Origin: CANMIH01 sp049116335
Lineage (GTDB): Bacteria > Pseudomonadota > Alphaproteobacteria > Rhodobacterales > Rhodobacteraceae
DNA: 64,000 bases
Assembly (NCBI GenBank): GCA_049116335.1
Contig: JAGDYZ010000037.1
Span: 124,001-188,000 of the forward strand
Direction of reading: 5' to 3'
The translations under genes and the position numbers were made by a program. The notes under the pieces are model-generated. The model worked only from the letters and a program-made list of their open reading frames with translations, was not told where the DNA came from and did not search any database. Positions within the stretch are counted from its first letter, which is position 1, and each line of letters opens with the position of its first letter. Positions 10,108 through 18,590 of this stretch are shown here, one piece after another.

Positions 10108-10851
10108 TCAGGATTTGTCTTTCCAGCGCACCATCTGGCGCATCATGCCATGCATCATCTGAACATCTGCGCGGGTTAGCGGCAGGCGGCTCCACATATT
10201 GCGCAGGTTCAGCTTCATTGCTTCGGCTTTGTGTTCCGGGAAAAAGAACCCAGCGTCATCCATGCGGTCTTCGTAATGTTTCGCGAGATGCTCAACCTCT
10301 TGCCCATTGGCCCACTCGGTGCCTGCCAGCTCTTCGATGATCTCCGGCGTCTCTTGCGTGGCGCGTTGCCACTCATAGGCACAAAGCAACACACATTGCG
10401 CCAGATTGAGCGAGGCATAATCCGGGTTCACGGGAACAGAGATAATAGCATTGGCCTGAGCAATATCAGCGTTTTCCAACCCGGCACGTTCTGGCCCAAA
10501 CATGACAGACACCCGTTGACCCGATGCGATCCTGTCGCGAGCTTCCTGCATGGCTTTTTCCGGCGTGTAGACCGGCTTGGTCATGTCGCGTGGGCGCGCG
10601 GTCGTGGCAAAGACAAAATGCGAGCTCTCGAGTGCTCCTGCGAGATCATCCGTGAGAACCGCCTCATCCAACAACCGCCCTGCACCGCTGGCCATGGCCA
10701 CGGCACGTTCACTTGGCCAGCCATCACGCGGGGCGACGACCCGCATCCGGTCGAGCCGGAAATTCCACATTGCCCGGGCCGCTGCCCCAATGTTTTCACC
10801 CATTTGCGGACGGACCAGCACAAAGGCCGGCTGCGCAGTTCCCGTTGCCAT
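10108..10851 (-). CDS. trmJ: tRNA (cytidine/uridine-2'-O-)-methyltransferase TrmJ
   Basis: A 247-residue SPOUT-class methyltransferase that 2'-O-methylates position 32 of tRNAs. The family motifs are visible: LVRPQMGENIGAAARAMWNF near the N-terminus, VMFGPERAGLEN in the middle and the trefoil-knot motif ISVPVNPDYASLNLAQCVL. The ATG at 10851 has GGAG about ten bases upstream; the frame is open for another 150 codons upstream, but that part overlaps the divergent TfoX-domain gene and is rejected. The C-terminus includes a conserved helical region (LPLTRADVQMMHGMMRQ). Confidence 0.94.
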   Translation of the reverse strand: MATGTAQPAFVLVRPQMGENIGAAARAMWNFRLDRMRVVAPRDGWPSERAVAMASGAGRLLDEAVLTDDLAGALESSHFVFATTARPRDMTKPVYTPEKAMQEARDRIASGQRVSVMFGPERAGLENADIAQANAIISVPVNPDYASLNLAQCVLLCAYEWQRATQETPEIIEELAGTEWANGQEVEHLAKHYEDRMDDAGFFFPEHKAEAMKLNLRNMWSRLPLTRADVQMMHGMMRQMVRWKDKS

Positions 10852-10941
10852 GCTACATCTCCTAAAGATCCGCCCTGCCCTAATGCTTTCCGCGGGTGGG
10901 AACAAGCATTCTACACGCAATGAACAGCATGAGGTGGCGTA

Positions 10942-11283
10942 ATGGCGATAGACGAAGGGTTGGCCCAGTTGATGCGCGATGATCTGATTGATCTCGACGG
11001 TCTGGAAGAAAAGCGCATGTTTGGCGGGTTGGCGTTTTTGTCGTTTGGACACATGGTCTGTGGCGTCCACAAAGACGGGGCCATGTACCGCGTCGGCAAA
11101 GAACACTATCCGGCGGCGCTTGATATTCCCGGTGTGCACGAGATGCAATTTACCGGTCGCCCCATGTCGGGCATGGTTGAAGTCGCTCCAGAGGACTTTG
11201 CAGACGATGGCCTGCGCGCCCAGTTGACCCAAATGGCGCTTGGATTTGTGCGCTCTTTGCCACCAAAACCGGGCAAATCCTGA
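10942..11283 (+). CDS. TfoX/Sxy N-terminal domain protein
   Basis: A 113-residue protein with the TfoX N-terminal domain: RMFGGLAFLSFGHMVCGVHK, then VGKEHYPAALDIPGVHEMQFTG and MVEVAPEDFADDG. In gammaproteobacteria this domain is part of the competence regulator Sxy; stand-alone alphaproteobacterial copies lack the C-terminal domain and have no proven role. The ATG at 10942 is preceded by GAGGTGG. It is divergent from trmJ, separated by about 90 bp. Confidence 0.9.
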   Translation: MAIDEGLAQLMRDDLIDLDGLEEKRMFGGLAFLSFGHMVCGVHKDGAMYRVGKEHYPAALDIPGVHEMQFTGRPMSGMVEVAPEDFADDGLRAQLTQMALGFVRSLPPKPGKS

Positions 11284-11339
11284 TAGCCAAACGCGAATTT
11301 GCAGGGTATGAGAGCCTCTGACCAATGCAGGAGACCGTC

Positions 11340-11957
11340 ATGGCGCAAGAAGACCGCCCGCAGATCTATCTTGTCACCCCACCCGAGTTTGATCTTGGGT
11401 CGTTTCCTGAAACGCTTGCGCATGTATTGAACGGTGCCGACATTGCCTGTCTGCGCCTGAGCATGGCGACACATGACGAGGATCGCCTGACCCGCGCTGC
11501 GGATGCCATTCGCGAAGTTGCGCATGCGGCGGATGTGGCCTTGGTGATCGACACCCATGTTGTCTTGGCACAGCGACTTGGTTTGGATGGCGTGCATCTG
11601 TTGGACGGCGGCCGCTCGGTTGCTGCGGCCCGCAAAACACTTGGGCCGGATGCCATTGTCGGCGCCTATTGCGCCCAATCCCGTCACGACGGCATGGTCG
11701 CTGGGGAAGCGGGCGCAGACTACGTGTCCTTCGGTCCTGTCTCGGGCTCGCTTGGCGATGGCAGCCTGGCTGAGGTGGAACTTTTCGACTGGTGGTCGAA
11801 GATGATCGAAGTTCCCGTTGTTGCAGAGGCTGGTGTGACCGGTGAGGTTGTCACCCAGATTGCTCCGGTGACCGACTTTTTCGCCATCGGTGAAGAGATT
11901 TGGAACACCGAAGATCCTTTGGCCGAGTTGAACAGCCTGATTTCTGCAATGAGCTGA
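11340..11957 (+). CDS. ThiE/TenI-like TIM-barrel protein (degenerate thiamine phosphate synthase)
   Basis: A 205-residue protein of the thiamine-phosphate-synthase fold. IYLVTPPEF, DGVHLLDGGRSVAAARK, GAYCAQSRHDGMVAGEAGAD, YVSFGPVSGS and VPVVAEAGV follow the order of ThiE motifs. However, the ThiE substrate residues are altered: the usual NDR is IDT, and HLGQxD reads HLLDGG. It may therefore have lost or changed activity. The ATG at 11340 follows GGAGACCGTC and is preferred to the ATG at 11325. The downstream olsA gene is convergent, three bases away. Confidence 0.8.
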   Translation: MAQEDRPQIYLVTPPEFDLGSFPETLAHVLNGADIACLRLSMATHDEDRLTRAADAIREVAHAADVALVIDTHVVLAQRLGLDGVHLLDGGRSVAAARKTLGPDAIVGAYCAQSRHDGMVAGEAGADYVSFGPVSGSLGDGSLAEVELFDWWSKMIEVPVVAEAGVTGEVVTQIAPVTDFFAIGEEIWNTEDPLAELNSLISAMS

Positions 11958-11960
11958 GGG

Positions 11961-12794
11961 TTACCCCTCAGCTAGAAACCGATCAAAATCCTGTTTCACT
12001 TGCGCTTCCATAAAGGCGGCAAGGCTCTTGCGGTTGGCAAAATCGTCGACCCGCACGGGATCGTGGTACACCAGTTCCACATGCCCCTGTTTGGCCTGCG
12101 CCAAAAACTTCAACAAGCTTGGGGCAAAATCCATGTCGCCCCACCAGCCATAGAAGCGCGGATCTTCCCCATTGGGGGCATGATACAAGACGCTGACCGA
12201 TTGCAGTTGAAGCTCATGTTTCAGACGATCGGAAAAGAACGCCGCAAAAAGCGTAGTTTTAAACGGAAGTACCCGCTGGCCGTCTGTTGAAGTCCCTTCT
12301 GGGAAGAACAACAGCCGATGCCCCTGCATCAGACGGTCTTCCATGATTTGGGTCTGGACTTTGGCCTCACGTCGGTCACGGTTGATGAACATTGTTCCTG
12401 TTGCTCGCGCAAGCCATCCGATCCCCGGCCACTTGGCCACTTCGGCTTTGGAGACGAAGTAAATGTTCTTGCGGCTGTTGAGCACAAAAATATCAAGCCA
12501 AGACGAGTGATTGGCCACGATTGCGCCCGCGCCTTTCATACGCGGCCCCCGAACCTTCACGCGCAGCCCCAGCACACGGAGTGTCCCGCGGCAAACAGCT
12601 TGGGTGATCCATGGGGTGATCGGACGCTGCAGGCCATAGATGCGCCGTTCAATCAAGCGGACCAGCAAAGACAGCAACAGCCCGCCGAACACAACAATCA
12701 AGACAATCGGCGCCCGAAGGATGAGAAATATCCAGCCAATGATCCCCGGTTTCTCCGCCTTCGGATAGTTTTCGTCATGCCAGGTTGGGCTCAT
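11961..12794 (-). CDS. olsA: Lyso-ornithine lipid O-acyltransferase
   Basis: OlsA transfers an acyl chain from acyl-ACP to the 3-hydroxyl of lyso-ornithine lipid, completing ornithine lipid. The 277-residue product has an N-terminal membrane segment (FLILRAPIVLIVVFGGLLLS), the PlsC-family HX4D motif (ANHSSWLDIFVL) and the FPEGTSTDGQRVLPFK motif. Its ATG overlaps the TGA of olsB by four bases, so both form one translationally coupled operon; the assignment over a generic PlsC rests on this pairing. The gene ends three bases from the convergent ThiE-like gene. Confidence 0.93.
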   Translation of the reverse strand: MSPTWHDENYPKAEKPGIIGWIFLILRAPIVLIVVFGGLLLSLLVRLIERRIYGLQRPITPWITQAVCRGTLRVLGLRVKVRGPRMKGAGAIVANHSSWLDIFVLNSRKNIYFVSKAEVAKWPGIGWLARATGTMFINRDRREAKVQTQIMEDRLMQGHRLLFFPEGTSTDGQRVLPFKTTLFAAFFSDRLKHELQLQSVSVLYHAPNGEDPRFYGWWGDMDFAPSLLKFLAQAKQGHVELVYHDPVRVDDFANRKSLAAFMEAQVKQDFDRFLAEG

Positions 12795-13552
12795 GACCGG
12801 CGGTCCTTGGTATACAGATTCCGCTGTTTCGCGGTCATCTTTTCCGTATCCATCACAAGACAGACATCGGTGGTGTTAAAGGCATGGTCGACATAAGCCC
12901 CATCCCCAACACAGCCCCCCAATCGCAGATAGGCTTTGATCAGAGCCGGGACTTGTAACATCGCCGCGCGACGATCAATGTCGCTTTCCGCAATCAGGTT
13001 CATCTCTTGATAGTCCCGCGCCCGAACCCTCAGGTCAGGCGGTGACAAATGGCGGTGGTGAAGCAACGACAAGGCTGGTGCCAAAGCGTCAACATCGGTG
13101 CCATGGAAACTGGCGGTACCAAATAGCACTTCGATGTCATGGCGCAGTACATAGTCGGCAAGCCCCTGCCACAAATGAAACATGGCCGCGCCACCGCGAT
13201 AGTCCGCATGCAGACACGACCGCCCCAGTTCAATCAATTTTCGGCCACTCGTGCGCAGTGCTGTCAGATCGTATTCATCTTCAGAATAAAACTGACCGGC
13301 CTTCTGCGCCTGATCTTCCCGCAACAGCCGGTAGACACCGACGATTTTGTCGTTCTGACTGTCATCTGAGACAATCAGGTGATCGTAAAAGGGGTCAAAA
13401 CGGTCTTTCTCAAGCCGCGCCTGATGATCGACCAGCGGGCCATCCCCGCCAAGCTCTGCGACAAACACCTCGTAGCGCAGCCTCTGAGCGGCCTGCACAT
13501 CCGCCTCATCCTGGGCGAGGCGCACGGTAAATGCCTGCGTGTCTGCGCTCAT
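12791..13552 (-). CDS. olsB: L-ornithine N(alpha)-acyltransferase
   Basis: OlsB acylates the alpha-amino group of ornithine with a 3-hydroxyacyl chain from ACP, the first step of ornithine-lipid synthesis. The 253-residue product is a GNAT-fold protein with RLRYEVFVAELGGDGP, IVGVYRLL, LIELGRSCLHADYRGGAAMF and FGTASFHGTDVDALAP, all typical of OlsB/hemolysin-type acyltransferases. The ATG at 13552 has AGGATCTG upstream; the frame extends further without a better start. Pairing with olsA supports the call. Confidence 0.94.
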   Translation of the reverse strand: MSADTQAFTVRLAQDEADVQAAQRLRYEVFVAELGGDGPLVDHQARLEKDRFDPFYDHLIVSDDSQNDKIVGVYRLLREDQAQKAGQFYSEDEYDLTALRTSGRKLIELGRSCLHADYRGGAAMFHLWQGLADYVLRHDIEVLFGTASFHGTDVDALAPALSLLHHRHLSPPDLRVRARDYQEMNLIAESDIDRRAAMLQVPALIKAYLRLGGCVGDGAYVDHAFNTTDVCLVMDTEKMTAKQRNLYTKDRRS

Positions 13553-13653
13553 CTCAGATCCTGTCTTACCCGTTTTCCTGCTTGTAGGATCAGGCCAAAG
13601 CTTTGGCAACCGAAGGGCGTGGTTAACACTTCAGAAACCAGTTTCAGAATATG

Positions 13654-13836
13654 TTAACCATCAAATATCGGGATCAGAAAGACCCGGTTCCCGTCAATCA
13701 CAACCTTACCGGTCTCGCGGAAATTCACAGTGACCTTGCCATTGATATTCGACTGCACCTGTCCTGTGCCCCACTCCGGGTTATCCGGATGCTGGACCAA
13801 CATGCCCGGCTCGAGTATCGAGTTCAAATCGCCCAT
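13654..13836 (-). CDS. DUF3553 domain protein
   Basis: A 60-residue protein, MGDLNSILEPGMLVQHPDNP onward, with the DUF3553 pattern (EPGMLVQHPDNPEWGTGQVQS, GKVTVNFRETGKVVID), similar to the small beta-rich domain also found at the end of some UvrD helicases. Function unknown. The longer frame to 13914 would overlap the start of divergent chpT and is not preferred. Stop lies in GTTAACC, one arm of a GGTTAAC/GTTAACC inverted repeat (13621-13659) ahead of olsB. Confidence 0.85.
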   Translation of the reverse strand: MGDLNSILEPGMLVQHPDNPEWGTGQVQSNINGKVTVNFRETGKVVIDGNRVFLIPIFDG

Positions 13837-13867
13837 ATCGCACTTTCTGAAGAATTCGGAGCACTGA

Positions 13868-14476
13868 ATGCCCCATACCAACGTTTCTCTCGCCACCCTT
13901 TTGGGCTCGCGCATGTGTCATGACCTAATCAGCCCCATCGGCGCAATCCAAAACGGATTGGAACTTTTGGAAATGGCGGGCAGCGGCGGGGATATTTCGG
14001 CAGAAATGTCGCTAATCAAAGACAGCTGCGCCAGTGCAGCAGCCCGTATCAAGTTCTTTCGGGTGGCGTTTGGCGGATCCAGTGAGGGCCAGAACGTGGG
14101 CACCCGCGAGGTCCTGAGCACACTAGAGGGGATCTGTCAGGGTACCCGCCTTGAGGCAAATTGGACATCAACAGAGGATGCGCCGCGCTCAGATGTTCAG
14201 CTTGCGTATCTCGGGTTTCAATGCTGTGAAGCCGCGCTCCCGGTTGGTGGTTCCATTCAGATCGATGCAGTTGGAAGTGGTTGGTCCCTGACGGCGATTG
14301 GTCGAAAATACAAAGTCGACGAGCCTCTTTGGGCGCATCTGCGCGGAGAAAATGACGGTGAGGACATCCCCGCCTCGCGCATTCAATTTTTGATGCTGCC
14401 CATTCTTGCCGAAGCCCGAGGGCGGAAGATCACCGCCACCGCGAACGATGACGGTATTCGTATCGATATCGTTTAA
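13868..14476 (+). CDS. chpT: Histidine phosphotransferase ChpT
   Basis: ChpT passes phosphate from the hybrid kinase CckA to CtrA and CpdR in the alphaproteobacterial cell-cycle/motility phosphorelay. The 202-residue product begins with the DHp-like helix LLGSRMCHDLISPIGAIQNG, placing the phospho-accepting residue at H18. The C-terminal part is the degenerate Bergerat-like domain without ATP-binding motifs. The ATG at 13868 has GGAG upstream. The 3' end overlaps convergent proA by four bases. The partner gene cckA is also in this window (53394-55688). Confidence 0.95.
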   Translation: MPHTNVSLATLLGSRMCHDLISPIGAIQNGLELLEMAGSGGDISAEMSLIKDSCASAAARIKFFRVAFGGSSEGQNVGTREVLSTLEGICQGTRLEANWTSTEDAPRSDVQLAYLGFQCCEAALPVGGSIQIDAVGSGWSLTAIGRKYKVDEPLWAHLRGENDGEDIPASRIQFLMLPILAEARGRKITATANDDGIRIDIV

Positions 14477-15738
14477 GACCGGATGGTGCCGTCGCCGCGC
14501 ACCAGGTACTTGAAACTTGTCAATTGCTCGGCCCCAACGGGGCCGCGCGCATGCAATTTACCCGTGGCAATACCAATCTCTGCACCCATGCCAAATTCGC
14601 CGCCATCGGCAAATTGTGTGGAAGCATTGCGCATCAGAATGGCGCTATCGAGCCGCTCAAAGAACCGATCTGCCGCCGCATCCTCCTCTGCCAGAATACA
14701 GTCGGTGTGGTTGGATCCAAACTGCCGGATATGTGCAATCGCCGCATCGATATCATCGACAACCTTAGCTGCGATGATGCTGTCGAGATACTCGCAGCCC
14801 CAATCGGCGTCAGTTGCTTCTTGTGTGCCCTCAATGCTGCGCAGGGTTTCGTCTGCGCGCACTTCAACACCCGCATCCATCAGGGCACGGATCACACCCT
14901 GACCAATCGTGTCGACCACATCTTTGTGGATCAGCAGACATTCCGCCGCGCCGCAAATGCCGGTGCGACGGGTTTTGGCGTTCATGATGACGCTCAGTGC
15001 TTTGACCGGATCTGCGGATTTGTCGACGTAGATGTGTACGATACCTTCGAGATGGGCAAAGACAGGCACGCGGGCCTCGCGCTGGACCAACCCAACAAGC
15101 CCCTTGCCGCCACGGGGCACAATCACGTCAACGGTATCCACCATGGTCAGCAGTTCACGCACCGCGGCGCGGTCACGTGTCGGGATAAGTTGAATGGCAT
15201 CTTCGGGCAGGCCCGCGGCCTTCAATCCCTCAATCAGACAGGCATGAATGGCTGTTGAGCTATGAAAGCTCTCAGACCCGCCGCGCAGGATCACAGCATT
15301 GCCCGATTTGAGGCACAGCGCCCCGGCGTCGGCGGTCACATTGGGACGCGATTCATAGATCACACCAATCACCCCCAGAGGGGTCCGCACGCGCTGAATG
15401 GTCAAACCGCTGGGTTGCTCCCATTCGGTCATCACTTTGCCAACGGGATCATCCTGCGCCGCAACAGCCCGCAAACCATCCACGATGCCCTGAATACGAT
15501 CTTCGGTCAGCAACAACCGATCCATCATGGCATCGGTCAGGCCTTTCTCACGGCCATAGTCCAGATCTTTGGCATTCGCTTCGACAATGTCGGCCCGTTT
15601 GGCCCAGACGGCATCTGCCGCTGCTTCAAGCGCATGGCGCTTGGCCTCGGCCGGGGCAAATCCAAGCTCGGCAGAGGCGGCTTTGGCGCGCGCGCCGATA
15701 TCAGCCATCAGGGCGGGAATGTCAGTCAGATCTTTCAT
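14473..15738 (-). CDS. proA: Gamma-glutamyl phosphate reductase
   Basis: ProA reduces gamma-glutamyl phosphate to glutamate-5-semialdehyde with NADPH in proline synthesis. The 421-residue protein has the family motifs IQRVRTPLGVIGVIYESRPN, CLKSGNAVILRGGSES and the catalytic-cysteine region NAKTRRTGICGAAECLL. AAGGAACCCGTC precedes the ATG. It is the last gene of the rplU-rpmA-GNAT-GNAT-obgE-proB-proA run and ends four bases into convergent chpT. Confidence 0.97.
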   Translation of the reverse strand: MKDLTDIPALMADIGARAKAASAELGFAPAEAKRHALEAAADAVWAKRADIVEANAKDLDYGREKGLTDAMMDRLLLTEDRIQGIVDGLRAVAAQDDPVGKVMTEWEQPSGLTIQRVRTPLGVIGVIYESRPNVTADAGALCLKSGNAVILRGGSESFHSSTAIHACLIEGLKAAGLPEDAIQLIPTRDRAAVRELLTMVDTVDVIVPRGGKGLVGLVQREARVPVFAHLEGIVHIYVDKSADPVKALSVIMNAKTRRTGICGAAECLLIHKDVVDTIGQGVIRALMDAGVEVRADETLRSIEGTQEATDADWGCEYLDSIIAAKVVDDIDAAIAHIRQFGSNHTDCILAEEDAAADRFFERLDSAILMRNASTQFADGGEFGMGAEIGIATGKLHARGPVGAEQLTSFKYLVRGDGTIRS

Positions 15739-15798
15739 GACGGGTTCCTTTTCAGAGCGTTGGATTTGAAAATCAGGTTAAATCAAGCAGTATGGCGA

Positions 15799-16920
15799 TC
15801 AAACCGCCATGTCATCACGGTGAATCAAAACGGCACGTCCCGGATACCCGAGAATGGCCTCGATCTCGGAACTTTGGCGTCCGGCAATCTGTGTGGCCTC
15901 ACTGGCGGTATAGCGACAAAGCCCCTGCCCCAGTGTTTCGCCGCTTTCGCTTTGAATGGTGATGGGATCACCACGTCCAAAACGCCCCTCGACCTTTGCA
16001 AGCCCGGCCGGCAAGAGCGACTTGCCCTTCGCCAAAGCCTCACAGGCACCTGCGTCGATGGTCAAAACGCCTTGCGGTTTCATCGCAGCGATCCAACGTT
16101 TGCGCGCCGCATGCGGATCAAGTTGTGGGGTAAACCACGTGGCCCGCGCACCTTCTGCCAACCGGCGCAAAGGGTGGGCCTCGGCTCCATGGGTGATCGC
16201 CATAGCACAGCCCGACGCAGTGGCCGCTTTGGCCGCCAACACCTTGGTTTTCATGCCACCTTTTGACAATCCAGACCCGGCATCGCCTGCCATCGCCTCG
16301 ATCTCGGGGGTGATTTTGTCCACCGCTTCGATATGTTGAGCATTCGGATCAGTATTTGGGTTTCCGGTATAGAGTCCGTCCACATCCGAGAGCAGCACCA
16401 GAAGATCCGCCCCCACTGTGGCCGCCACCTGAGCCGCCAGCCGGTCATTGTCGCCGTAGCGAATTTCATCCGTCGCCACAGTGTCGTTTTCGTTCACAAT
16501 CGGAACCGCGCCGAACCCCAGCAAAGTCGATAGGGTTGCGCGCGAATTGAGATAGCGTCGGCGGTCCGCGCTGTCTTCAAGCGTCACAAGAACCTGCGCC
16601 GTGGTCAGGCCATGGGGGGCCAGGGCCTCTTGCCAGGCACGTGCGAGACTGATCTGACCCGCGGCTGCGGCAGCTTGAGATTGTTCAAGCGGCAGTTCGG
16701 ACATGGGCAGCCCAAGAATACCGCGCCCAAGTGCAATGGACCCGGACGAGACCAGAACAACATCCGCACCACGGGCACGCAGTTCAGCAATATCCTCAGC
16801 AATCGCAATCAACCACGGACGACGCAGATCGCCGGTTTTGCGATCCACCAAAAGCGCCGAGCCGATTTTAACAACAATCCGTTTGGCGTTAGACAAAGAC
16901 GTCGCGGTTAGGGATGCCAC
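15799..16920 (-). CDS. proB: Glutamate 5-kinase
   Basis: ProB phosphorylates glutamate at the gamma-carboxylate, the first and feedback-regulated step of proline synthesis. The 373-residue product has an N-terminal amino-acid-kinase domain (RIVVKIGSALL, VSSGSIALGRGILGL, IVNENDTVATDEIRYGDNDR, GLSKGGMKTK) and a C-terminal PUA domain (GVLTIDAGACEAL to the end). The start is taken as GTG at 16920, overlapping the obgE 3' end by 13 bases; a TTG a few codons downstream is also possible. The gap to proA is 60 bp. Confidence 0.97.
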   Translation of the reverse strand: MASLTATSLSNAKRIVVKIGSALLVDRKTGDLRRPWLIAIAEDIAELRARGADVVLVSSGSIALGRGILGLPMSELPLEQSQAAAAAGQISLARAWQEALAPHGLTTAQVLVTLEDSADRRRYLNSRATLSTLLGFGAVPIVNENDTVATDEIRYGDNDRLAAQVAATVGADLLVLLSDVDGLYTGNPNTDPNAQHIEAVDKITPEIEAMAGDAGSGLSKGGMKTKVLAAKAATASGCAMAITHGAEAHPLRRLAEGARATWFTPQLDPHAARKRWIAAMKPQGVLTIDAGACEALAKGKSLLPAGLAKVEGRFGRGDPITIQSESGETLGQGLCRYTASEATQIAGRQSSEIEAILGYPGRAVLIHRDDMAV

Positions 16921-17963
16921 GCGCCGCCCTCCTCCTCGTCGGTATCATCTTCATATTTCGGGCGATCGGCTTCGCGACGCGCATCCACATGCGGACGCAA
17001 CGCACGCAGAACCTCGCGCACACCTTCACCGCTTGCACCTGACATCAGAAGAACATTTGTGGCCCCTACGGCCTCAAGCTCTTCTTTCAGGAACACACGC
17101 TCTTCTTCGTCCAACGTGTCGATTTTATTGAGAACAATCACACGCTCTTTATCCGCAAGACCAGCCCCATAGGCCTCAAGCTCATCACAGATGGTTTTGT
17201 AGTCTTCCAGAAGCGAGCCTGAGCTGCCGTCAATCAGATGCAAAAGCACGGCACAGCGTTCGATGTGACCCAGGAACAGATCACCCAGCCCTCGGCCCTC
17301 ATGCGCGCCTTCGATCAAGCCCGGAATATCTGCAACCACAAATTCGGTGTTGTCCACCGAGACCACACCCAGGTTGGGGTGCAGCGTGGTAAAGGGATAA
17401 TCGGCGATCTTTGGACGCGCGTTTGAGGTCGCCGCGAGGAAGGTCGATTTACCCGCATTTGGCAGGCCAACCAATCCCACATCCGCAATCAGTTTCAGAC
17501 GCAGCCACAGGGTGCGATCGATGTTGGGCTGACCAGGGTTGGCGCGGCGCGGCGCCTGGTTCGTCGATGTTTTGAAGTGCAGGTTGCCCCAGCCACCGTT
17601 CCCGCCTTTGGCAAGCTGAATACGCTGTCCCAGCTTTGTCAGGTCGGCGATGACGGTCTCTTCGTCTTCGTCCAGAATTTCGGTGCCCACGGGAACCTTG
17701 AGAACGATCTCGCCTCCATCTTTACCGGTGCGCCCATTGCCCATGCCACTTTGGCCGTTGCCCGCAAACCAGTGCTGCTGGTAGCGGAAATCGATCAGCG
17801 TATTGAGCCCGTCGACGGCCTCGGCCCAGACATCGCCACCACGGCCACCATCACCGCCATCCGGTCCACCATATTCGATGAATTTTTCGCGGCGGAAGCT
17901 GATGCAACCGTTGCCGCCCGAACCGGAGCGGATGATGACCTTACAGAGATCGAGGAATTTCAT
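16908..17963 (-). CDS. obgE: GTPase ObgE/CgtA
   Basis: Obg is an essential GTPase acting in late 50S ribosomal subunit assembly and stress control. The 351-residue product has the Gly-rich Obg fold at the N-terminus (RSGSGGNGCISFRREKFIEY, DGGDGGRGGDVW) and a G domain with P-loop GLPNAGKST, switch II DIPGLIEGA and NKID. It has a short acidic C-terminal tail (YEDDTDEEEGGAWHP). The position between L21/L27 and proBA is the common alphaproteobacterial order. Confidence 0.98.
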   Translation of the reverse strand: MKFLDLCKVIIRSGSGGNGCISFRREKFIEYGGPDGGDGGRGGDVWAEAVDGLNTLIDFRYQQHWFAGNGQSGMGNGRTGKDGGEIVLKVPVGTEILDEDEETVIADLTKLGQRIQLAKGGNGGWGNLHFKTSTNQAPRRANPGQPNIDRTLWLRLKLIADVGLVGLPNAGKSTFLAATSNARPKIADYPFTTLHPNLGVVSVDNTEFVVADIPGLIEGAHEGRGLGDLFLGHIERCAVLLHLIDGSSGSLLEDYKTICDELEAYGAGLADKERVIVLNKIDTLDEEERVFLKEELEAVGATNVLLMSGASGEGVREVLRALRPHVDARREADRPKYEDDTDEEEGGAWHP

Positions 17964-18061
17964 GGGCGGGTTTCCATTTGTGGCGTGACGGGCGGTTTAG
18001 CTGCCTTTGGCTGATGTCTCAAGCTTAGGTTCAGCATATCTGCCCTGTATTTGGTGCAGTC

Positions 18062-18577
18062 TCAGGCGGTTTGACGTGCTCGAAAGGCGTCAGAGGTCAA
18101 AGTCACCCGTTTGACAAGGACGGGTTCCGGGTGAAAGGCGCAGGTTGTAGGTTTGATTTCACCGGTGGGGACATATCCCAGTTTTGTCAGAACATTCTCT
18201 GATCCTGCATTCCCAAGCACCCAACCACTGTCGGTGCGATCAAATCCCTGTTCAAAGATCCAGTTGACCATGGCCTCCGCGGCTTCTGACATATAGCCCC
18301 TCCCCCAGGCAGGTTCCGCCAACCAGTACCCAAGCTCAGGCACACCATTTCTAACGGCAACAGAGACCACGCCTATGGGGTGATCGGCAACAATAACGCG
18401 ATACCCGGGATCAGCCTTGAACCGCGCAATAAAGCTCTCCGCATCTGCCCGGCGATAGGGCCAGGGCAATGCGGTCAGCCATTGCGCCACATTTGGATTG
18501 ATGATGTCGCGGAAGATCCAATCTGCATCGCCCGGTTCAAAATGTCGTAAAGTGAGGCGCGCAGTTTGGATCGTCAT
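18062..18577 (-). CDS. GNAT-family N-acetyltransferase (RimJ/RimL type)
   Basis: A 171-residue acetyltransferase starting MTIQTARLTLRHFEPGDADW. The acetyl-CoA pyrophosphate loop is WGRGYMSEAAEAMVNW, and the order of elements (ELGYWLAEPAWGRGYMSEA) is that of RimJ/RimL relatives that acetylate N-termini or small molecules. GGGA lies eight bases before the second ATG (18577), so this start is preferred to 18583. It sits 13 bp after a second GNAT gene, both between rpmA and obgE. Confidence 0.9.
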   Translation of the reverse strand: MTIQTARLTLRHFEPGDADWIFRDIINPNVAQWLTALPWPYRRADAESFIARFKADPGYRVIVADHPIGVVSVAVRNGVPELGYWLAEPAWGRGYMSEAAEAMVNWIFEQGFDRTDSGWVLGNAGSENVLTKLGYVPTGEIKPTTCAFHPEPVLVKRVTLTSDAFRARQTA

Positions 18578-18590
18578 TTTCATTCCCGCT

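Noticed and set aside
12791..13653. Pho box for phosphate control of olsBA
   Set aside because: Only a single CTGTCAT is seen, inside the olsB coding region; no tandem CTGTCAT pair occurs upstream.
13621..13659. CtrA binding site (TTAA-N7-TTAA) before olsB
   Set aside because: GGTTAAC and GTTAACC are 25 bases apart, not seven; it is an inverted repeat overlapping a stop codon.
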